The notes below the pieces were generated by a model. The model was given only the letters and a program-made list of their open reading frames with translations. It searched no databases and was not told where the DNA came from. 64,000 nt of DNA from Helicobacter labetoulli (lineage in GTDB: Bacteria; Campylobacterota; Campylobacteria; Campylobacterales; Helicobacteraceae). How positions within the stretch are numbered: position 1 is the first letter of the stretch; every line of letters begins with the position of its first letter. Positions 52,489 to 62,508 of the stretch are shown here, piece after piece. Location: contig NZ_QXJF01000009.1 in NCBI RefSeq assembly GCF_003670275.1, forward strand, positions 1 through 64,000, read 5' to 3'. The position numbers and the translations under genes are program-made.

Positions 52489-53808
52489 TTAGTTTTTAAG
52501 ATTTTTTAGAATCTGCGTTTCATCTGTGAGCGTAGCATCATACTTAATGATAGCAAGATTCTCATTTTCATTGATGTAAAATTCAATCACACCTTGAATC
52601 TGCTCGAGCCTTGGTAATGCGTGAGTGATAGAATCATTAAGTGGGAGATAAATATTTTTATGATTTGCTGGATTTGTAAGAAACAAAGCCAAAGCAATAG
52701 CCCATATCACACACACCGCAGCAATAATAAGCGAAAGATAAAATAGTCCTATCTCCTCATATAGCCACCCACCGCACATTCCGCCAAGAGCTGAGCCAAC
52801 ATAGCCAAGTGTGGTAAAAATACCAAGAGCTGTCCCCTTTTGATGAGCCTTGGGATAGCGGCTAGCAAGGGATTGCATAATAGGCTCGTGAATGGCAAAA
52901 CCGATAAAAAAGATTAAAACCCCAGCAGTAAAAAGCATAAGACTATCTTGCGGAATGGCAAATGCCATAAGAAAATAAGAAAGCACAAAGGCGAAAATTC
53001 CAAAAAGCATAACAGCTTTAAACTGCCCCTTTTTCTGTGCAAAGACAGATGAAGGACCCATTGCAAAAACACCTACAAGTGCCGCAGGAGCATAGATTTT
53101 CCACATATCCCCCTCTGCAAGATTGAAATGATGTGTCAAGGCGAGACTTATGCAAACAAAGGCGAAAATCATCAAAAATTTTTGCAAAAACGCACTTAAA
53201 TTCATAATAAGTAGATTCTTATCTTTTAACACATCGCTTGTGTCTGTATCATTGAAGTGGTATTTCACACTTGGTGTATCAGGGACTTTCCAATATAGGA
53301 TAATAAGAGAAAGCACACAAAATGCACTTGTGATAAGAAATAAGGCATTAAGTCCAAAAGTGCTTGCCACAATAGGGCTTAAAAGCATAGCTAAAACAAA
53401 GCTTATAAAGATTCCAGCGCCCATAATCGCCATTGCTTTATTACGCTCTTCTTCCTTAACCAAATCGGCAATTTGCGCACTCACCACGCCACCAACAGCC
53501 CCAGCTCCTTGCAAAAATCGCCCAATAATCAGCATAGTGATATTTTCCGCAAATGCACATACCAAAGAGCCAAGCAAAAAGATAAATAACCCAATTCCTA
53601 CGATATGTTTGCGGTTGTATTTATCACTCCAGATTCCAAATGGTGTTTGAAAAATGATTTGTGTTAGGGCGTAGCCACCAGCGGCAAGTCCGGCTAGAAA
53701 TGCCGTAGTATGAAACTCATCAGTATATAGCCCAATGATAGGTAAGACAATAAAAAGTCCAAAAAATCGCAGACTAGAAATTAAAGCAAGGGAAAAAACA
53801 GCTTTCAT
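52489..53808 (-). CDS. Major facilitator superfamily efflux transporter
   Basis: The 439-residue product has twelve hydrophobic helices plus a C-terminal soluble tail of ~55 residues. IWSDKYNRKHIVGIG is the MFS loop-2 motif and GRFLQGAGAVGGVVSAQIAD the motif C-like segment of drug/H+ antiporters. ATG 53808 is chosen for its AAAGGAAT site. Substrate unknown. Confidence 0.85.
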   Translation of the reverse strand: MKAVFSLALISSLRFFGLFIVLPIIGLYTDEFHTTAFLAGLAAGGYALTQIIFQTPFGIWSDKYNRKHIVGIGLFIFLLGSLVCAFAENITMLIIGRFLQGAGAVGGVVSAQIADLVKEEERNKAMAIMGAGIFISFVLAMLLSPIVASTFGLNALFLITSAFCVLSLIILYWKVPDTPSVKYHFNDTDTSDVLKDKNLLIMNLSAFLQKFLMIFAFVCISLALTHHFNLAEGDMWKIYAPAALVGVFAMGPSSVFAQKKGQFKAVMLFGIFAFVLSYFLMAFAIPQDSLMLFTAGVLIFFIGFAIHEPIMQSLASRYPKAHQKGTALGIFTTLGYVGSALGGMCGGWLYEEIGLFYLSLIIAAVCVIWAIALALFLTNPANHKNIYLPLNDSITHALPRLEQIQGVIEFYINENENLAIIKYDATLTDETQILKNLKN

Positions 53809-53854
53809 TTGATTCCTTTTGATGTCGTTGAAATGTATCACTAGAAACTAGAAT

Positions 53855-54370
53855 CTAGCGTGATGAGGCAATAGTGATAGATTCTATAATATCCCCTTGT
53901 TTAATACTATCAAGCACCTTGAATGATTGAGAATCCTCTTCTTCAATCCCACCAAAAACCGTGTGCTCTCCATCAAGATGAGGCTGTTTCCCAAAGCAGA
54001 TGAAAAACTGACTTCCACCCGTATCGCGTCCAGCGTGTGCCATAGATAAAGCCCCTTTGATATGTTTGTGCGGACTTTGCACTTCACATTTGATTCTGTA
54101 TCCGGGTCCGCCTGTGCCATTACCGATAGGGCAGCCACCTTGTGCGACAAATCCTGCAATTACACGATGAAAACTTAAGCCATTGTAGAATCCACTTTGA
54201 GCTAGGGTTGCAAAATTTGTAACACTCTGTGGTGCATCGGTGTTAAAAAGCTTTAAGGTCATTGTGCCTTTGCTTTCTCCATTTGGCGATTTTACCGCTA
54301 TGAAAGCGTAGTTGAGTATGGTTAGCTCATCTTGTTTGATATCAAATACTTTGAGTTCTTCTCTAAACAT
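53855..54370 (-). CDS. Cyclophilin-type peptidyl-prolyl isomerase
   Basis: The 171-residue product has [18 protein letters not shown] and [35 protein letters not shown] split across the core, the active-site stretches of cyclophilins. There is no signal peptide, so it is probably cytoplasmic. It lies 47 bases upstream of the MFS gene. Confidence 0.93.
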   Translation of the reverse strand: MFREELKVFDIKQDELTILNYAFIAVKSPNGESKGTMTLKLFNTDAPQSVTNFATLAQSGFYNGLSFHRVIAGFVAQGGCPIGNGTGGPGYRIKCEVQSPHKHIKGALSMAHAGRDTGGSQFFICFGKQPHLDGEHTVFGGIEEEDSQSFKVLDSIKQGDIIESITIASSR

Positions 54371-54510
54371 TATTTGCTCCTTAAGGTGATTTAAGATTTA
54401 TAGAGTGAAAGCCGATATTGGCTTAGTCTTAGGTTCTCACATAGATTCTATTATGGATACTATGTAAAAAAGTGCGACGATTCTACCGATATTAGTTTAA
54501 TAATATTTCA

Positions 54511-55542
54511 ATGAAAGGTTGGCAAGTGGTGTTTGAGCGAGGCGTTCTCTTTGCTGTGTTTATTGCTATGCTGTGTGTGCCAAATCCTGCCTTGCTCTAT
54601 GGCTCTGAAGATTCTTTACAAGAGGTAATGGAGGGGTATGAAAGCCCACAAAAGCTTTTTGCTCCACAAGAGATAAGCCCACAAAATCCCAACCAAAATT
54701 CTAACAAAGACGGAGCAGATTCTATCGCACACAAACACACGCAACAAAACTCGCAGGGCATTTCACCAAGAGATATGAAGCTCCCAAAGTTACCAGATTG
54801 GATTTACAGCACGGCAATTATTGAATCTTCTTTTAATGATGGTTCTTTTAAAAAGGGCCTGGGGACATTGCTGAAGAATGGCTTGTATATTACTTCTTCA
54901 GAAGTTATCTATAATGGCAGGATTACACCGGCAAAAATTTATGTCAAAATGCAAGATGATTTTAATGAAAATATGATGTGTGTGGCACAGCTTAGCATTA
55001 AGGCAATAGATCTTAATTCGGGACTTGTACTTTTAAAAGTGGCGAAGTTTGTAGATAGCTATTGTCAAATGCGTCCTGCAAAAAGCTATTATCAAGATAG
55101 AATCTACAAGCATTTTGGTGTTGATATTTTTGCCTCAAATGTTTGGATTAAGCCACATACAGAGGCGTATTATCCTTATTTGAGCAATGATTTTGTATTT
55201 ATTGAGCAAAGTCTTAAACTTAATAAATTTGCCACATATTATGATTTTGAGAAAAGAAGAGAGCAAGTATATGGCTTTGAAGTGGAGCAGGATTCTTATG
55301 AGGAATTTACCTATGGCAGGGCATTTTATGACAAAAATGGCGTGTTTTTGGGGATTATGAGTAGAGCGGGGGTTGGGTATTTACCGGTATTTATTAATCG
55401 CAATGTGATTCAGGATTTTTTATGTGATGTGCAGGAGAAAGAGATTATAAATGAGGATTTTGTGCGTAGTGCGTGTAAAAGGCTAGGGAGTAAGAGAGAG
55501 CGGTTTTTTACTGATATGAAAGGACACACAAGCTTTTATTAG
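54511..55542 (+). CDS. Secreted protein, possibly a degenerate trypsin-fold domain
   Basis: The 343-residue product has a signal peptide (VLFAVFIAMLCVPNPALL) and a Gln/Asn/Pro-rich linker to ~residue 90. The soluble domain has TAIIESSFNDGSFKKGLGTLLKNGLYITSSEVIYNG, which resembles the entry strands of trypsin-like domains, but no Ser-Asp-His triad stands out. It lies upstream of ctpA in the same direction. Confidence 0.55.
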   Translation: MKGWQVVFERGVLFAVFIAMLCVPNPALLYGSEDSLQEVMEGYESPQKLFAPQEISPQNPNQNSNKDGADSIAHKHTQQNSQGISPRDMKLPKLPDWIYSTAIIESSFNDGSFKKGLGTLLKNGLYITSSEVIYNGRITPAKIYVKMQDDFNENMMCVAQLSIKAIDLNSGLVLLKVAKFVDSYCQMRPAKSYYQDRIYKHFGVDIFASNVWIKPHTEAYYPYLSNDFVFIEQSLKLNKFATYYDFEKRREQVYGFEVEQDSYEEFTYGRAFYDKNGVFLGIMSRAGVGYLPVFINRNVIQDFLCDVQEKEIINEDFVRSACKRLGSKRERFFTDMKGHTSFY

Positions 55543-55703
55543 GTCGGGTGAGAATTACAACGAGTGTGGCTAGAGTAGGGTATTTTGGAGAGGATTTTGC
55601 TTAAAGTAGAATCTGTTAGGAAATTATATGTTTTTTTGGGTAGAATACCGCTTTTTGTAGAATCCCAAAAATCAATACAATAATAAATACTAAGGTCGTT
55701 GTT

Positions 55704-57056
55704 ATGATGAATAAATCGCGTGTTGTTTTGGCAGGTATTATTGCTTCTTTGTTGATAAGTTCAGCTTTGTTTGTGGGGCTATCAGCCGATGAAGCAAAAA
55801 AGTCAAAGCCAAAGGTGCAGGAAGTTAATAAGGTAGAATCTTTTAAAAAGCTTCGCCGTGTTATGGGGATCGTTGAGGAATATTATGTTGATGAACTAAG
55901 TTTTGATGAGATTGTGGACAAGGCTATTGATGGACTTTTGAGTAATCTTGATGCACATTCAAATTATCTTAACAAAAAGAAATTTGATGATTTGCGTGCT
56001 AATACTGATGGCGAGTTTGGCGGGATTGGTATCACTGTTGGGCTAAAAGATGGTGCATTGACCATTATCGCACCTGTTGATGACACTCCCGGTGATAAAG
56101 CTGGACTAAAAAGTGGCGATGTAATTATAAAGGTTAATGATCAAAGCACTATTGATATGAATATTGATGATGCAGTGAATCTTATGCGTGGTGCGCCAAA
56201 GACAAAAGTAGAGCTTACTATCGTGCGTAAGGGAGAGTCTAAGCCGCTAGTGTTTAATATCGTGCGTGATATTATCAAAATAGATTCTGTAAAAGTGCGT
56301 AAGATTGAGGATAGTAATTTTGCGTATGTGCGTGTGGCTTCATTTGATAAAAATGTAACGCGTAATGTGGCAAGTGGCTTAAAGCAGCTTGGTAAGATTG
56401 ATGGAATTGTGCTTGATTTGCGTAATAATCCCGGTGGAGTGCTTGATCAAGCGGTGGATTTAAGCCGTTTATTTATTAAAAGTGGTGTGATTGTCTCGCA
56501 AAAAGGACGCACCAAGCAGGAAAATATTGAATATAAAGCAAAAGGTGCATCGTATGGAGATGTGCCTGTGGTTGTGCTTATTAATGGTGGAAGTGCAAGT
56601 GCAAGTGAGATTGTCGCTGGAGCATTGCAAGACCATAAAAGAGCGGTGCTTATAGGGGAGCAAACATTTGGAAAGGGTAGTGTGCAAACGGTGATGCAGC
56701 TTGACCAAGATGAAGGATTAAAACTCACAACAGCAAAATATTATCTCCCTAGCGGTAGGACGATTCAAGCTGTGGGTGTTACTCCTGATATTGTGGTATA
56801 TCCGGGTGCAGCACCAGAAAATGAAAATAGCTTCAGTATTAAAGAATCTGATTTGAAGCGGCATTTGCAAGGGGAGCTTGATAAAGCAAATGTAGATAAA
56901 ACAAATCAACAAGCAAACAAGCCTGAAGCTCCAAAAGATGATAAAAAGCTTGTTACACAGAGTATGATATACCAAGATATTCAGCTTAAAAGTGCGATTG
57001 ATGTGCTGAAGGCGTGGGGTGTTATAGGCACTTTTGGCACGAATAAAGCAAAATAA
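55704..57056 (+). CDS. ctpA: C-terminal processing protease, S41 family
   Basis: The 450-residue product has an N-terminal signal anchor. A PDZ domain ([34 protein letters not shown], ~residues 103-190) is followed by the protease core with [18 protein letters not shown] (Ser nucleophile) and [11 protein letters not shown] (Lys). It trims periplasmic protein C-termini. The order ctpA-purC-purS-purQ is as in C. jejuni. Confidence 0.92.
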   Translation: MMNKSRVVLAGIIASLLISSALFVGLSADEAKKSKPKVQEVNKVESFKKLRRVMGIVEEYYVDELSFDEIVDKAIDGLLSNLDAHSNYLNKKKFDDLRANTDGEFGGIGITVGLKDGALTIIAPVDDTPGDKAGLKSGDVIIKVNDQSTIDMNIDDAVNLMRGAPKTKVELTIVRKGESKPLVFNIVRDIIKIDSVKVRKIEDSNFAYVRVASFDKNVTRNVASGLKQLGKIDGIVLDLRNNPGGVLDQAVDLSRLFIKSGVIVSQKGRTKQENIEYKAKGASYGDVPVVVLINGGSASASEIVAGALQDHKRAVLIGEQTFGKGSVQTVMQLDQDEGLKLTTAKYYLPSGRTIQAVGVTPDIVVYPGAAPENENSFSIKESDLKRHLQGELDKANVDKTNQQANKPEAPKDDKKLVTQSMIYQDIQLKSAIDVLKAWGVIGTFGTNKAK

Positions 57057-57081
57057 AAATCAAGTCAAACAAAGGAGAAGT

Positions 57082-57795
57082 ATGCAAAAAGAAGCAATGT
57101 TGTATGAAGGAAAGGGTAAGAAACTTTTTGCCACAAGTGAAGAAGATGAAGTGATTGCGGAGTTTAAGGATGATTTGACAGCATTTAATGCTGAAAAAAA
57201 AGGTGCTGAATCTGGCAAGGGTGCTTTGAATTGTCAAATCAGCTCTTTACTTTTTGAGCTTTTAGCAGAAAATGGCGTAACGAGCCATTATATTAAACGC
57301 TTAAATGATATTGATATGTTATGTAAAAAAGTGAGTATTATTCCCATTGAAGTGGTTGTAAGAAATATTGCCACAGGCTCACTCACAAAGCGTTTGGGCA
57401 TAAGTGAAGGGAGCGTGTTACCCTTTGCTTTGGTAGAATTTTATTATAAAGATGATGCGTTGGGCGATCCTATCATTAATGATGAGCATTGCAAGATTCT
57501 AGGCTTGGTTGAGGAGCAAAGTGAGCTAGAAGTGCTAAAAACTCAAGCGAGAAAAATTAATGATATTTTAAAGGATTTTTTTGATAAAAGGGGATTAAAG
57601 CTTGTTGATTTTAAGCTTGAATTTGGGCGAGATAAGGATTCTCAAATTATTTTGGCTGATGAGATTAGCCCAGATAGCTGTCGCTTTTGGGATAAGCAGA
57701 CAAATCAAAAGCTAGATAAAGATAGATTTAGACAGGATTTGGGAAGTGTTAAAGTTGCCTATGAAGAAGTGCTAAAACGCATTTTAGAATCTTAA
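57082..57795 (+). CDS. purC: SAICAR synthetase
   Basis: The 237-residue product begins [18 protein letters not shown] and has [16 protein letters not shown] and [14 protein letters not shown], the ATP- and substrate-binding motifs. It joins CAIR and aspartate in purine synthesis. ATG 57082 follows AAAGGAG. Confidence 0.96.
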   Translation: MQKEAMLYEGKGKKLFATSEEDEVIAEFKDDLTAFNAEKKGAESGKGALNCQISSLLFELLAENGVTSHYIKRLNDIDMLCKKVSIIPIEVVVRNIATGSLTKRLGISEGSVLPFALVEFYYKDDALGDPIINDEHCKILGLVEEQSELEVLKTQARKINDILKDFFDKRGLKLVDFKLEFGRDKDSQIILADEISPDSCRFWDKQTNQKLDKDRFRQDLGSVKVAYEEVLKRILES

Positions 57796-57811
57796 TAGAT
57801 GGAGAGAATAT

Positions 57812-58054
57812 ATGCAGGTTAGAGTTCTTGTTTCACTTAAAAATGGTGTGCTTGACCCACAAGCAAAGGCGATCTTTCACGCTTTAAATGCGCACGGATT
57901 TGAATCTTTAAGGAGTGTTAAGCTGTCAAAAGAGATTCTGCTAGATTTGCAAGAAGATAATGCGGATAAAGCCTATGAGATTGCAAAGAATATGTGTGAA
58001 GAGTTGTTAGCAAATGTTGTGATTGAAGACTATAGTATTGAGATTGTTCAATGA
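57812..58054 (+). CDS. purS: FGAM synthase subunit PurS
   Basis: The 80-residue product begins MQVRVLVSLKNGVLDPQAKAI, as in the small PurS subunit that links PurQ and PurL. It overlaps purQ by four bases. Confidence 0.94.
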   Translation: MQVRVLVSLKNGVLDPQAKAIFHALNAHGFESLRSVKLSKEILLDLQEDNADKAYEIAKNMCEELLANVVIEDYSIEIVQ

Positions 58055-58710
58055 AAGTTGCTGTAATCTTGTTTCCGGGGACAAATTGTGAGTTTGACAC
58101 GCAATATGCCTTCAAGTCTCTTGGGGCAGAGGTGTGTATTTTATGGCATAAGGAGAGTGAGATTCCCCAAGATGTGCAGCTTGTGGTTGTACCCGGTGGC
58201 TTTAGCTATGGGGATTATTTGCGTTGTGGGGCAATTGCGCAGTTTTCACCGATTATGAAAGCGATTAAGGAGTTTGCTCTAAAAGGTGGCAGAGTGCTTG
58301 GAATCTGCAATGGCTTTCAGATTCTTTGTGAGGCTGGGTTACTACCCGGAGTGTTAAAACGGAATGAGAATCTGCATTTTATTTCAAAAGTGCAGAGATT
58401 GCGTGTTGTGAATAAGAATAATGTCTTTTTACGCTCCTATGCTAAAAATCAAGAGATAGCTCTGCCAATAGCACACGCAGATGGCAATTATTTTATTGAT
58501 GAAAGTGGCTTGGAGGCATTGAGGGCAAATGAGCAGATTCTGCTTGAGTATGTAGATAATCCCAATGGTTCAGTTGGCTCAATTGCTGGGGTGTGCAATG
58601 AATCTAAAAATGTCTTTGGGCTTATGCCTCATCCGGAGAGAGCTATTGAAATGGTGCTTGGTGGTTGCGATGGGGTGGCGATGCTTGATAATCTTTTGCA
58701 AAAAGTTTAA
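58051..58710 (+). CDS. purQ: FGAM synthase glutaminase subunit PurQ
   Basis: The 219-residue class I glutaminase has the nucleophile Cys in LGICNGFQILCEAGLL and the His/Glu pair in LMPHPERAIE. It supplies ammonia to PurL for formylglycinamidine synthesis. The gene for PurL is not in the window. Confidence 0.95.
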   Translation: MKVAVILFPGTNCEFDTQYAFKSLGAEVCILWHKESEIPQDVQLVVVPGGFSYGDYLRCGAIAQFSPIMKAIKEFALKGGRVLGICNGFQILCEAGLLPGVLKRNENLHFISKVQRLRVVNKNNVFLRSYAKNQEIALPIAHADGNYFIDESGLEALRANEQILLEYVDNPNGSVGSIAGVCNESKNVFGLMPHPERAIEMVLGGCDGVAMLDNLLQKV

Positions 58711-58720
58711 GGAGAGGGGA

Positions 58721-59815
58721 ATGAAGCGACTTCAAACTTTTTTGTGGGTGTTGTTGTTTATTTTCGGGGTGAATCTAACTCAAGCTGACACACCATCAAA
58801 AATTGCCTATCTTAATGTGGAGTTTCCTAGTGCAGATTCAAGTTTGTATGTAGGGCAAGATATTGCTGTAAAGTATAGTCTTACTTTATTGTCTCAAGCT
58901 AAGCTTGTGAATGTTGAGTTTTTGGAGTTAAGTCAAAAAAATAATGTTGAGTTAAAAAATAAATCTACAAGTTGGCAGCAGGATAAGCAAGGAATCTTGC
59001 AAAATACTTACATTTATAAAATCAAGGGTAAAAATGTTACACTGCCGCCATTGCGTGTGAAAGTGGCATCTGCTGATGGGAGCTATGAGGAGGAAGTGGT
59101 TGCTAGTGGAGCGAAGTTTCAAGCTGTAGAACTAGGCAATAATCCAAATTATGCTAATGTCATTGCAGATTCAATGGAAGTTGTGGATTATAGTGCGAAA
59201 GAGTATGATGAGCAAAATAATGTTGTGATTTTTCAAATTGAAAGCAGAGGTGGCACTCTGGTGGGTATGAAGATCGGGCAGTATGCAAAACAGGGCTTAG
59301 AGGATAGTAAGGTTGTTGATGGTGTAACTTATGGAATCTACTATGTTGTGCTTGATAAGACTTTGCGTTCCCTGTCATTTGATTATTTTAATTTGAGCAA
59401 CAAGCAGTTTGTCAATATTACTTTACCTATTAATATCTCGCGTAGCAGCATTGATGAGAGCGGAGATATTAAGCCTCGTAATACATTTTTGATATTTAAG
59501 AATCTTTTGATTGGTGGGCTTATTATTTTTATGGTGCTTGTATGGATTGTGTTTAAAAAAATACGCAAAATAAGTCTTGTCGTGCTTGTGGTGCTTGTGT
59601 TACTTTTGGCTTACAATATCTTTTTTAGTGCAACTTCGGGCATAGCACAAGTTGGGGCGAATATTAGCATTATCCCATCGCATAATTCTACGATTATGGA
59701 GGTAGTCAAAACACCTACAAAAGTGGATATTATAGGCGAGTATGAGGAGTATTATAAGATTATCATAGACTCTAAGGTTGGCTGGATAAGGAAAGAATAT
59801 GTGGGCAAAAACTAG
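58721..59815 (+). CDS. Membrane protein with BatD-like and SH3-like domains
   Basis: The 364-residue product has a signal peptide (FLWVLLFIFGVNLTQA), a beta-rich periplasmic domain, two membrane helices (around LLIGGLIIFMVLVWIVF and VVLVVLVLLLAYNIFF), then a C-terminal SH3-type domain ending GWIRKEYVGK. The layout recalls BatD/BatE parts. It follows purQ by ten bases and overlaps plsC; the same neighbour order occurs in C. jejuni. Function unknown. Confidence 0.65.
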   Translation: MKRLQTFLWVLLFIFGVNLTQADTPSKIAYLNVEFPSADSSLYVGQDIAVKYSLTLLSQAKLVNVEFLELSQKNNVELKNKSTSWQQDKQGILQNTYIYKIKGKNVTLPPLRVKVASADGSYEEEVVASGAKFQAVELGNNPNYANVIADSMEVVDYSAKEYDEQNNVVIFQIESRGGTLVGMKIGQYAKQGLEDSKVVDGVTYGIYYVVLDKTLRSLSFDYFNLSNKQFVNITLPINISRSSIDESGDIKPRNTFLIFKNLLIGGLIIFMVLVWIVFKKIRKISLVVLVVLVLLLAYNIFFSATSGIAQVGANISIIPSHNSTIMEVVKTPTKVDIIGEYEEYYKIIIDSKVGWIRKEYVGKN

Positions 59816-60527
59816 AGCAATTTTTGCGACACTCTCCATCGCATTGTATCTGCCCATCATTATCGTGCAGATTTATTTGACACGCTCTTCTCAAAATGGT
59901 AGATGGGCGAGAAAGCAATGTCGGTGGTTTTTTGGCTTGAATGGTTTGTCTGTGGAGCGTGTAGGTGAATATGACAAAGACGCACAGCTTTTAGTGATGA
60001 ATCATCAAAGCGTTACTGATATTATTTACTTTGAAGGTTTTCACCCAGCCAATTTGTGTTGGGTAGCAAAAAAGCAGCTTGGTGAGATTCCACTCTATGG
60101 ACACGCACTTAAAGCCCCTGATATGATTTTGATTGATAGGGAAGATAAGGGTGGGATTGTGTTTTTGCTAAAAGAAGCTAAGAAGGCATTAGCTCAAAAT
60201 CGTCCTATTGCTATTTTCCCAGAAGGCACAAGGAGTAAGGGTGGTGAGAAGTTTTTGCCTTTTAAGCCAGGGGCTAGGATTCTAGCCTCCAAGCTCAAGC
60301 TTAGAATCCAGCCTGTGGTACTGATTAACACCCGTAAGCTTTATAACACTTCGCCTTTATCTATTGAGACAGATAAGGCTAGAGTGGTGCTTATGGAGGC
60401 TTTTACACCCGATTTTGAAGATAAAAATTGGTATAAAAAGCTTGAAGAGAGTATGCACGAAGTGTATCTTAAGCATTACGATGAGCTAAATAAGGGGAAT
60501 TTAAGCAATAATTTGGCACAATCCTAG
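59799..60527 (+). CDS. plsC: 1-acyl-glycerol-3-phosphate acyltransferase
   Basis: The 242-residue product has VMNHQSVTDIIYF (the HX4D motif with the catalytic His), IPLYGHALKAPDMILIDRED and FPEGTRSKGG, the standard PlsC motifs, and one N-terminal membrane helix. It makes phosphatidic acid. It overlaps the upstream gene by 17 bases. Confidence 0.94.
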   Translation: MWAKTRAIFATLSIALYLPIIIVQIYLTRSSQNGRWARKQCRWFFGLNGLSVERVGEYDKDAQLLVMNHQSVTDIIYFEGFHPANLCWVAKKQLGEIPLYGHALKAPDMILIDREDKGGIVFLLKEAKKALAQNRPIAIFPEGTRSKGGEKFLPFKPGARILASKLKLRIQPVVLINTRKLYNTSPLSIETDKARVVLMEAFTPDFEDKNWYKKLEESMHEVYLKHYDELNKGNLSNNLAQS

Positions 60528-60619
60528 CTTTTTTGTTGCAAGATTCTGTTTATTTGAGCTTTTTGAAGGGATTTTGCTTTCATTTGTGCTTGTGAATTTT
60601 TAAGGCTTTTGTAGTTTTT

Positions 60620-60695
60620 GGGGTGTTAGCTCAGTTGGGAGAGCGCAACGCTGGCAGCGTTGAGGTCAGGGGTTCGAACCCCCTATACTCCACCA
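60620..60695 (+). tRNA. tRNA-Ala (GGC)
   Basis: The 76-base cloverleaf has acceptor GGGGTGT paired with ATACTCC, a D arm GCTC/GAGC, anticodon loop CTGGCAG with anticodon GGC, the TTCGAAC T-loop and an encoded CCA end. Confidence 0.97.
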
Positions 60696-60734
60696 TTTCT
60701 TTTATCAATAAATAGAATTTCTTGACTAATAAAA

Positions 60735-61517
60735 TCAAACCCTAAAAATATATTCATTTTCCATAGGCATAGATTCTGTATGTAATGGCACATTGTAGAG
60801 TTGGCTTAAATACTTTGAAGTGAGTAGATGTTTGGCGTTTCCAAAAATAGCATTTGTGTCTTGTGGTGAATCTAAGCAATCAGTGATTTTATGAAGTAAC
60901 ACGACTTTATGCGACAAAAATCTAGCGTGTGAAGGAAAATGTGTGTTAAGAATAATGGTGCAGCCGTTGTTGCTAAGGCGTTTTAGCATATCTAAAATGG
61001 TTTTTTGATTATGAAAGTCAAGGTTTGATTCTGGCTCATCAAGGATAAGAATCTTTGGATTTTTAACTAAAGCCCGTGCAAATAGCACCATTTGCAATTC
61101 TCCGCCGCTTAAGTTAAGGCAAAGCTTATGCGTTAAATGTGTAAGATGAAGCTTGTCTAAAATATCGTGTGCTTGTTTAAAATGTGTCATATTTGGCTTA
61201 AATCGCACAGATGGATTGCACCCAAGTGCGACCATATCAAGCACCTTGATATTAAAGATTTGCGTCTTTGCCTGTGGGACATACGAGATAATTTTCCATA
61301 ACTCTTGCTGATTGTAAGCTTTAAGTGATTTTCCAAGCAAGATACTCTCCCCAAGATTCCATTCAAGCAGCCCAACCATACATTTAAGTAAGGTTGTTTT
61401 ACCCGCTCCATTACAGCCTAAGATACCTAGCACTTCACCTTCTTGTAGGGTAAGATGGATATTATTGAGAATCTGCGTATTTTTTCTTTTGAAACTTGCA
61501 TTGTTTATGGCAAACAT
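60735..61517 (-). CDS. Iron-chelate ABC importer, ATP-binding protein
   Basis: The 260-residue product begins MFAINNASFKRKNTQIL. Walker A is GCNGAGKTTLLK, the ABC signature is LNLSGGELQMVLFARAL and Walker B is ILILDEPES. It belongs to the FecE/BtuD-type import ATPases. ATG 61517 follows GGGGAT; upstream in-frame codons belong to the permease gene region. It ends the operon TonB receptor-permease-ATPase. Confidence 0.88.
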   Translation of the reverse strand: MFAINNASFKRKNTQILNNIHLTLQEGEVLGILGCNGAGKTTLLKCMVGLLEWNLGESILLGKSLKAYNQQELWKIISYVPQAKTQIFNIKVLDMVALGCNPSVRFKPNMTHFKQAHDILDKLHLTHLTHKLCLNLSGGELQMVLFARALVKNPKILILDEPESNLDFHNQKTILDMLKRLSNNGCTIILNTHFPSHARFLSHKVVLLHKITDCLDSPQDTNAIFGNAKHLLTSKYLSQLYNVPLHTESMPMENEYIFRV

Positions 61518-61518
61518 T

Positions 61519-62508
61519 TTATCCCCTTTGATTTTTGCGTAAAATATAAATAAAAAATGGCGCTCCAACAAGTGAAGTGAGAATTGATATAGGGATTTGT
61601 TCGCTTGAAAGTGTGCGTGATAGGGTATCAATAAGCATAAGGAATAACGCACCAATAAACATACTAAGCGGGATTAGCTTTGAATTTTCATTGCCAATAA
61701 GTAATCGTGCAATATGAGGCACAAGCAGCCCCACCCAGCCAATAACGCCACACATACTTATTGAGCAAGCAACAATCATTGTGCTTGAAATGATGATATA
61801 AGCTCGCAAAAGTGTGAGATTAACCCCTAGGCTTTTGGCTTCATCATCTTCTAGCATAAGGAGATTGAGCTTCCAACGCAAGATAAAAATAATGACTATG
61901 CCAAAGATAATGCCAATAAGATTGAATATGACATAGCTTTCCAATGCCACATCTAAAGAGCCTAAGAGCCAATAGGTGATGGTTGGGAGTGTGTCTTGTG
62001 GATCGGCAATGTATTTGACTATGCCTATAAGACTTTGGAACAAAGCCCCTACGATAATGCCGCTTAAAATCATTGTGGTGGTTTGAGATGGTGCATTTTT
62101 GTTATAGCCAATACACGCAACTAAAGCAAGTGAAAGAATACCAAAGATGAATCCAGCAATGCTGATATAATCCATACTTAATCCTAAAAGCAGTCCTAGC
62201 ACTGCACCAAAACTTGCTCCACTTGTAACGCCTAAAATATCAGGTGTTGCTAAGGGATTGCGAAATAGACTTTGAAACGCCCCACCAGCTACACTTAATC
62301 CAGCACCAACAATAATGGCTACAAGAATGCGAGGAAGACGAAAATAAAAAATAACATTATTTTGCGTCTCATCTCCATTGCCACATAGCACTTGGATAAT
62401 ATCTTCAATGGGCAGAGCATATCTGCCACTGCTTAGACAAATAAGAGCAAAAATCACTATGATGAAAGAGCCTAAGATAGAGGCAAACATTGCTTTTAGA
62501 ATCTGCAT
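61519..62508 (-). CDS. FecCD-family iron-chelate ABC permease
   Basis: The 329-residue product has about ten membrane helices. NPLATPDILGVTSGASFGAVLGLLLG and CGVIGWVGLLVPHIARLLIG are the signatures of FecCD permeases for siderophores, heme or B12. Its ATG overlaps the receptor stop by one base (TAATG). The matching periplasmic binding protein is not seen and may lie beyond the right edge. Confidence 0.92.
   Translation of the reverse strand: MQILKAMFASILGSFIIVIFALICLSSGRYALPIEDIIQVLCGNGDETQNNVIFYFRLPRILVAIIVGAGLSVAGGAFQSLFRNPLATPDILGVTSGASFGAVLGLLLGLSMDYISIAGFIFGILSLALVACIGYNKNAPSQTTTMILSGIIVGALFQSLIGIVKYIADPQDTLPTITYWLLGSLDVALESYVIFNLIGIIFGIVIIFILRWKLNLLMLEDDEAKSLGVNLTLLRAYIIISSTMIVACSISMCGVIGWVGLLVPHIARLLIGNENSKLIPLSMFIGALFLMLIDTLSRTLSSEQIPISILTSLVGAPFFIYILRKNQRG

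Noticed and set aside
60620-60695. tRNA-Ala as an integration site for an island
   Set aside because: No integrase gene, no duplicated tRNA 3' end, and core genes on both sides.
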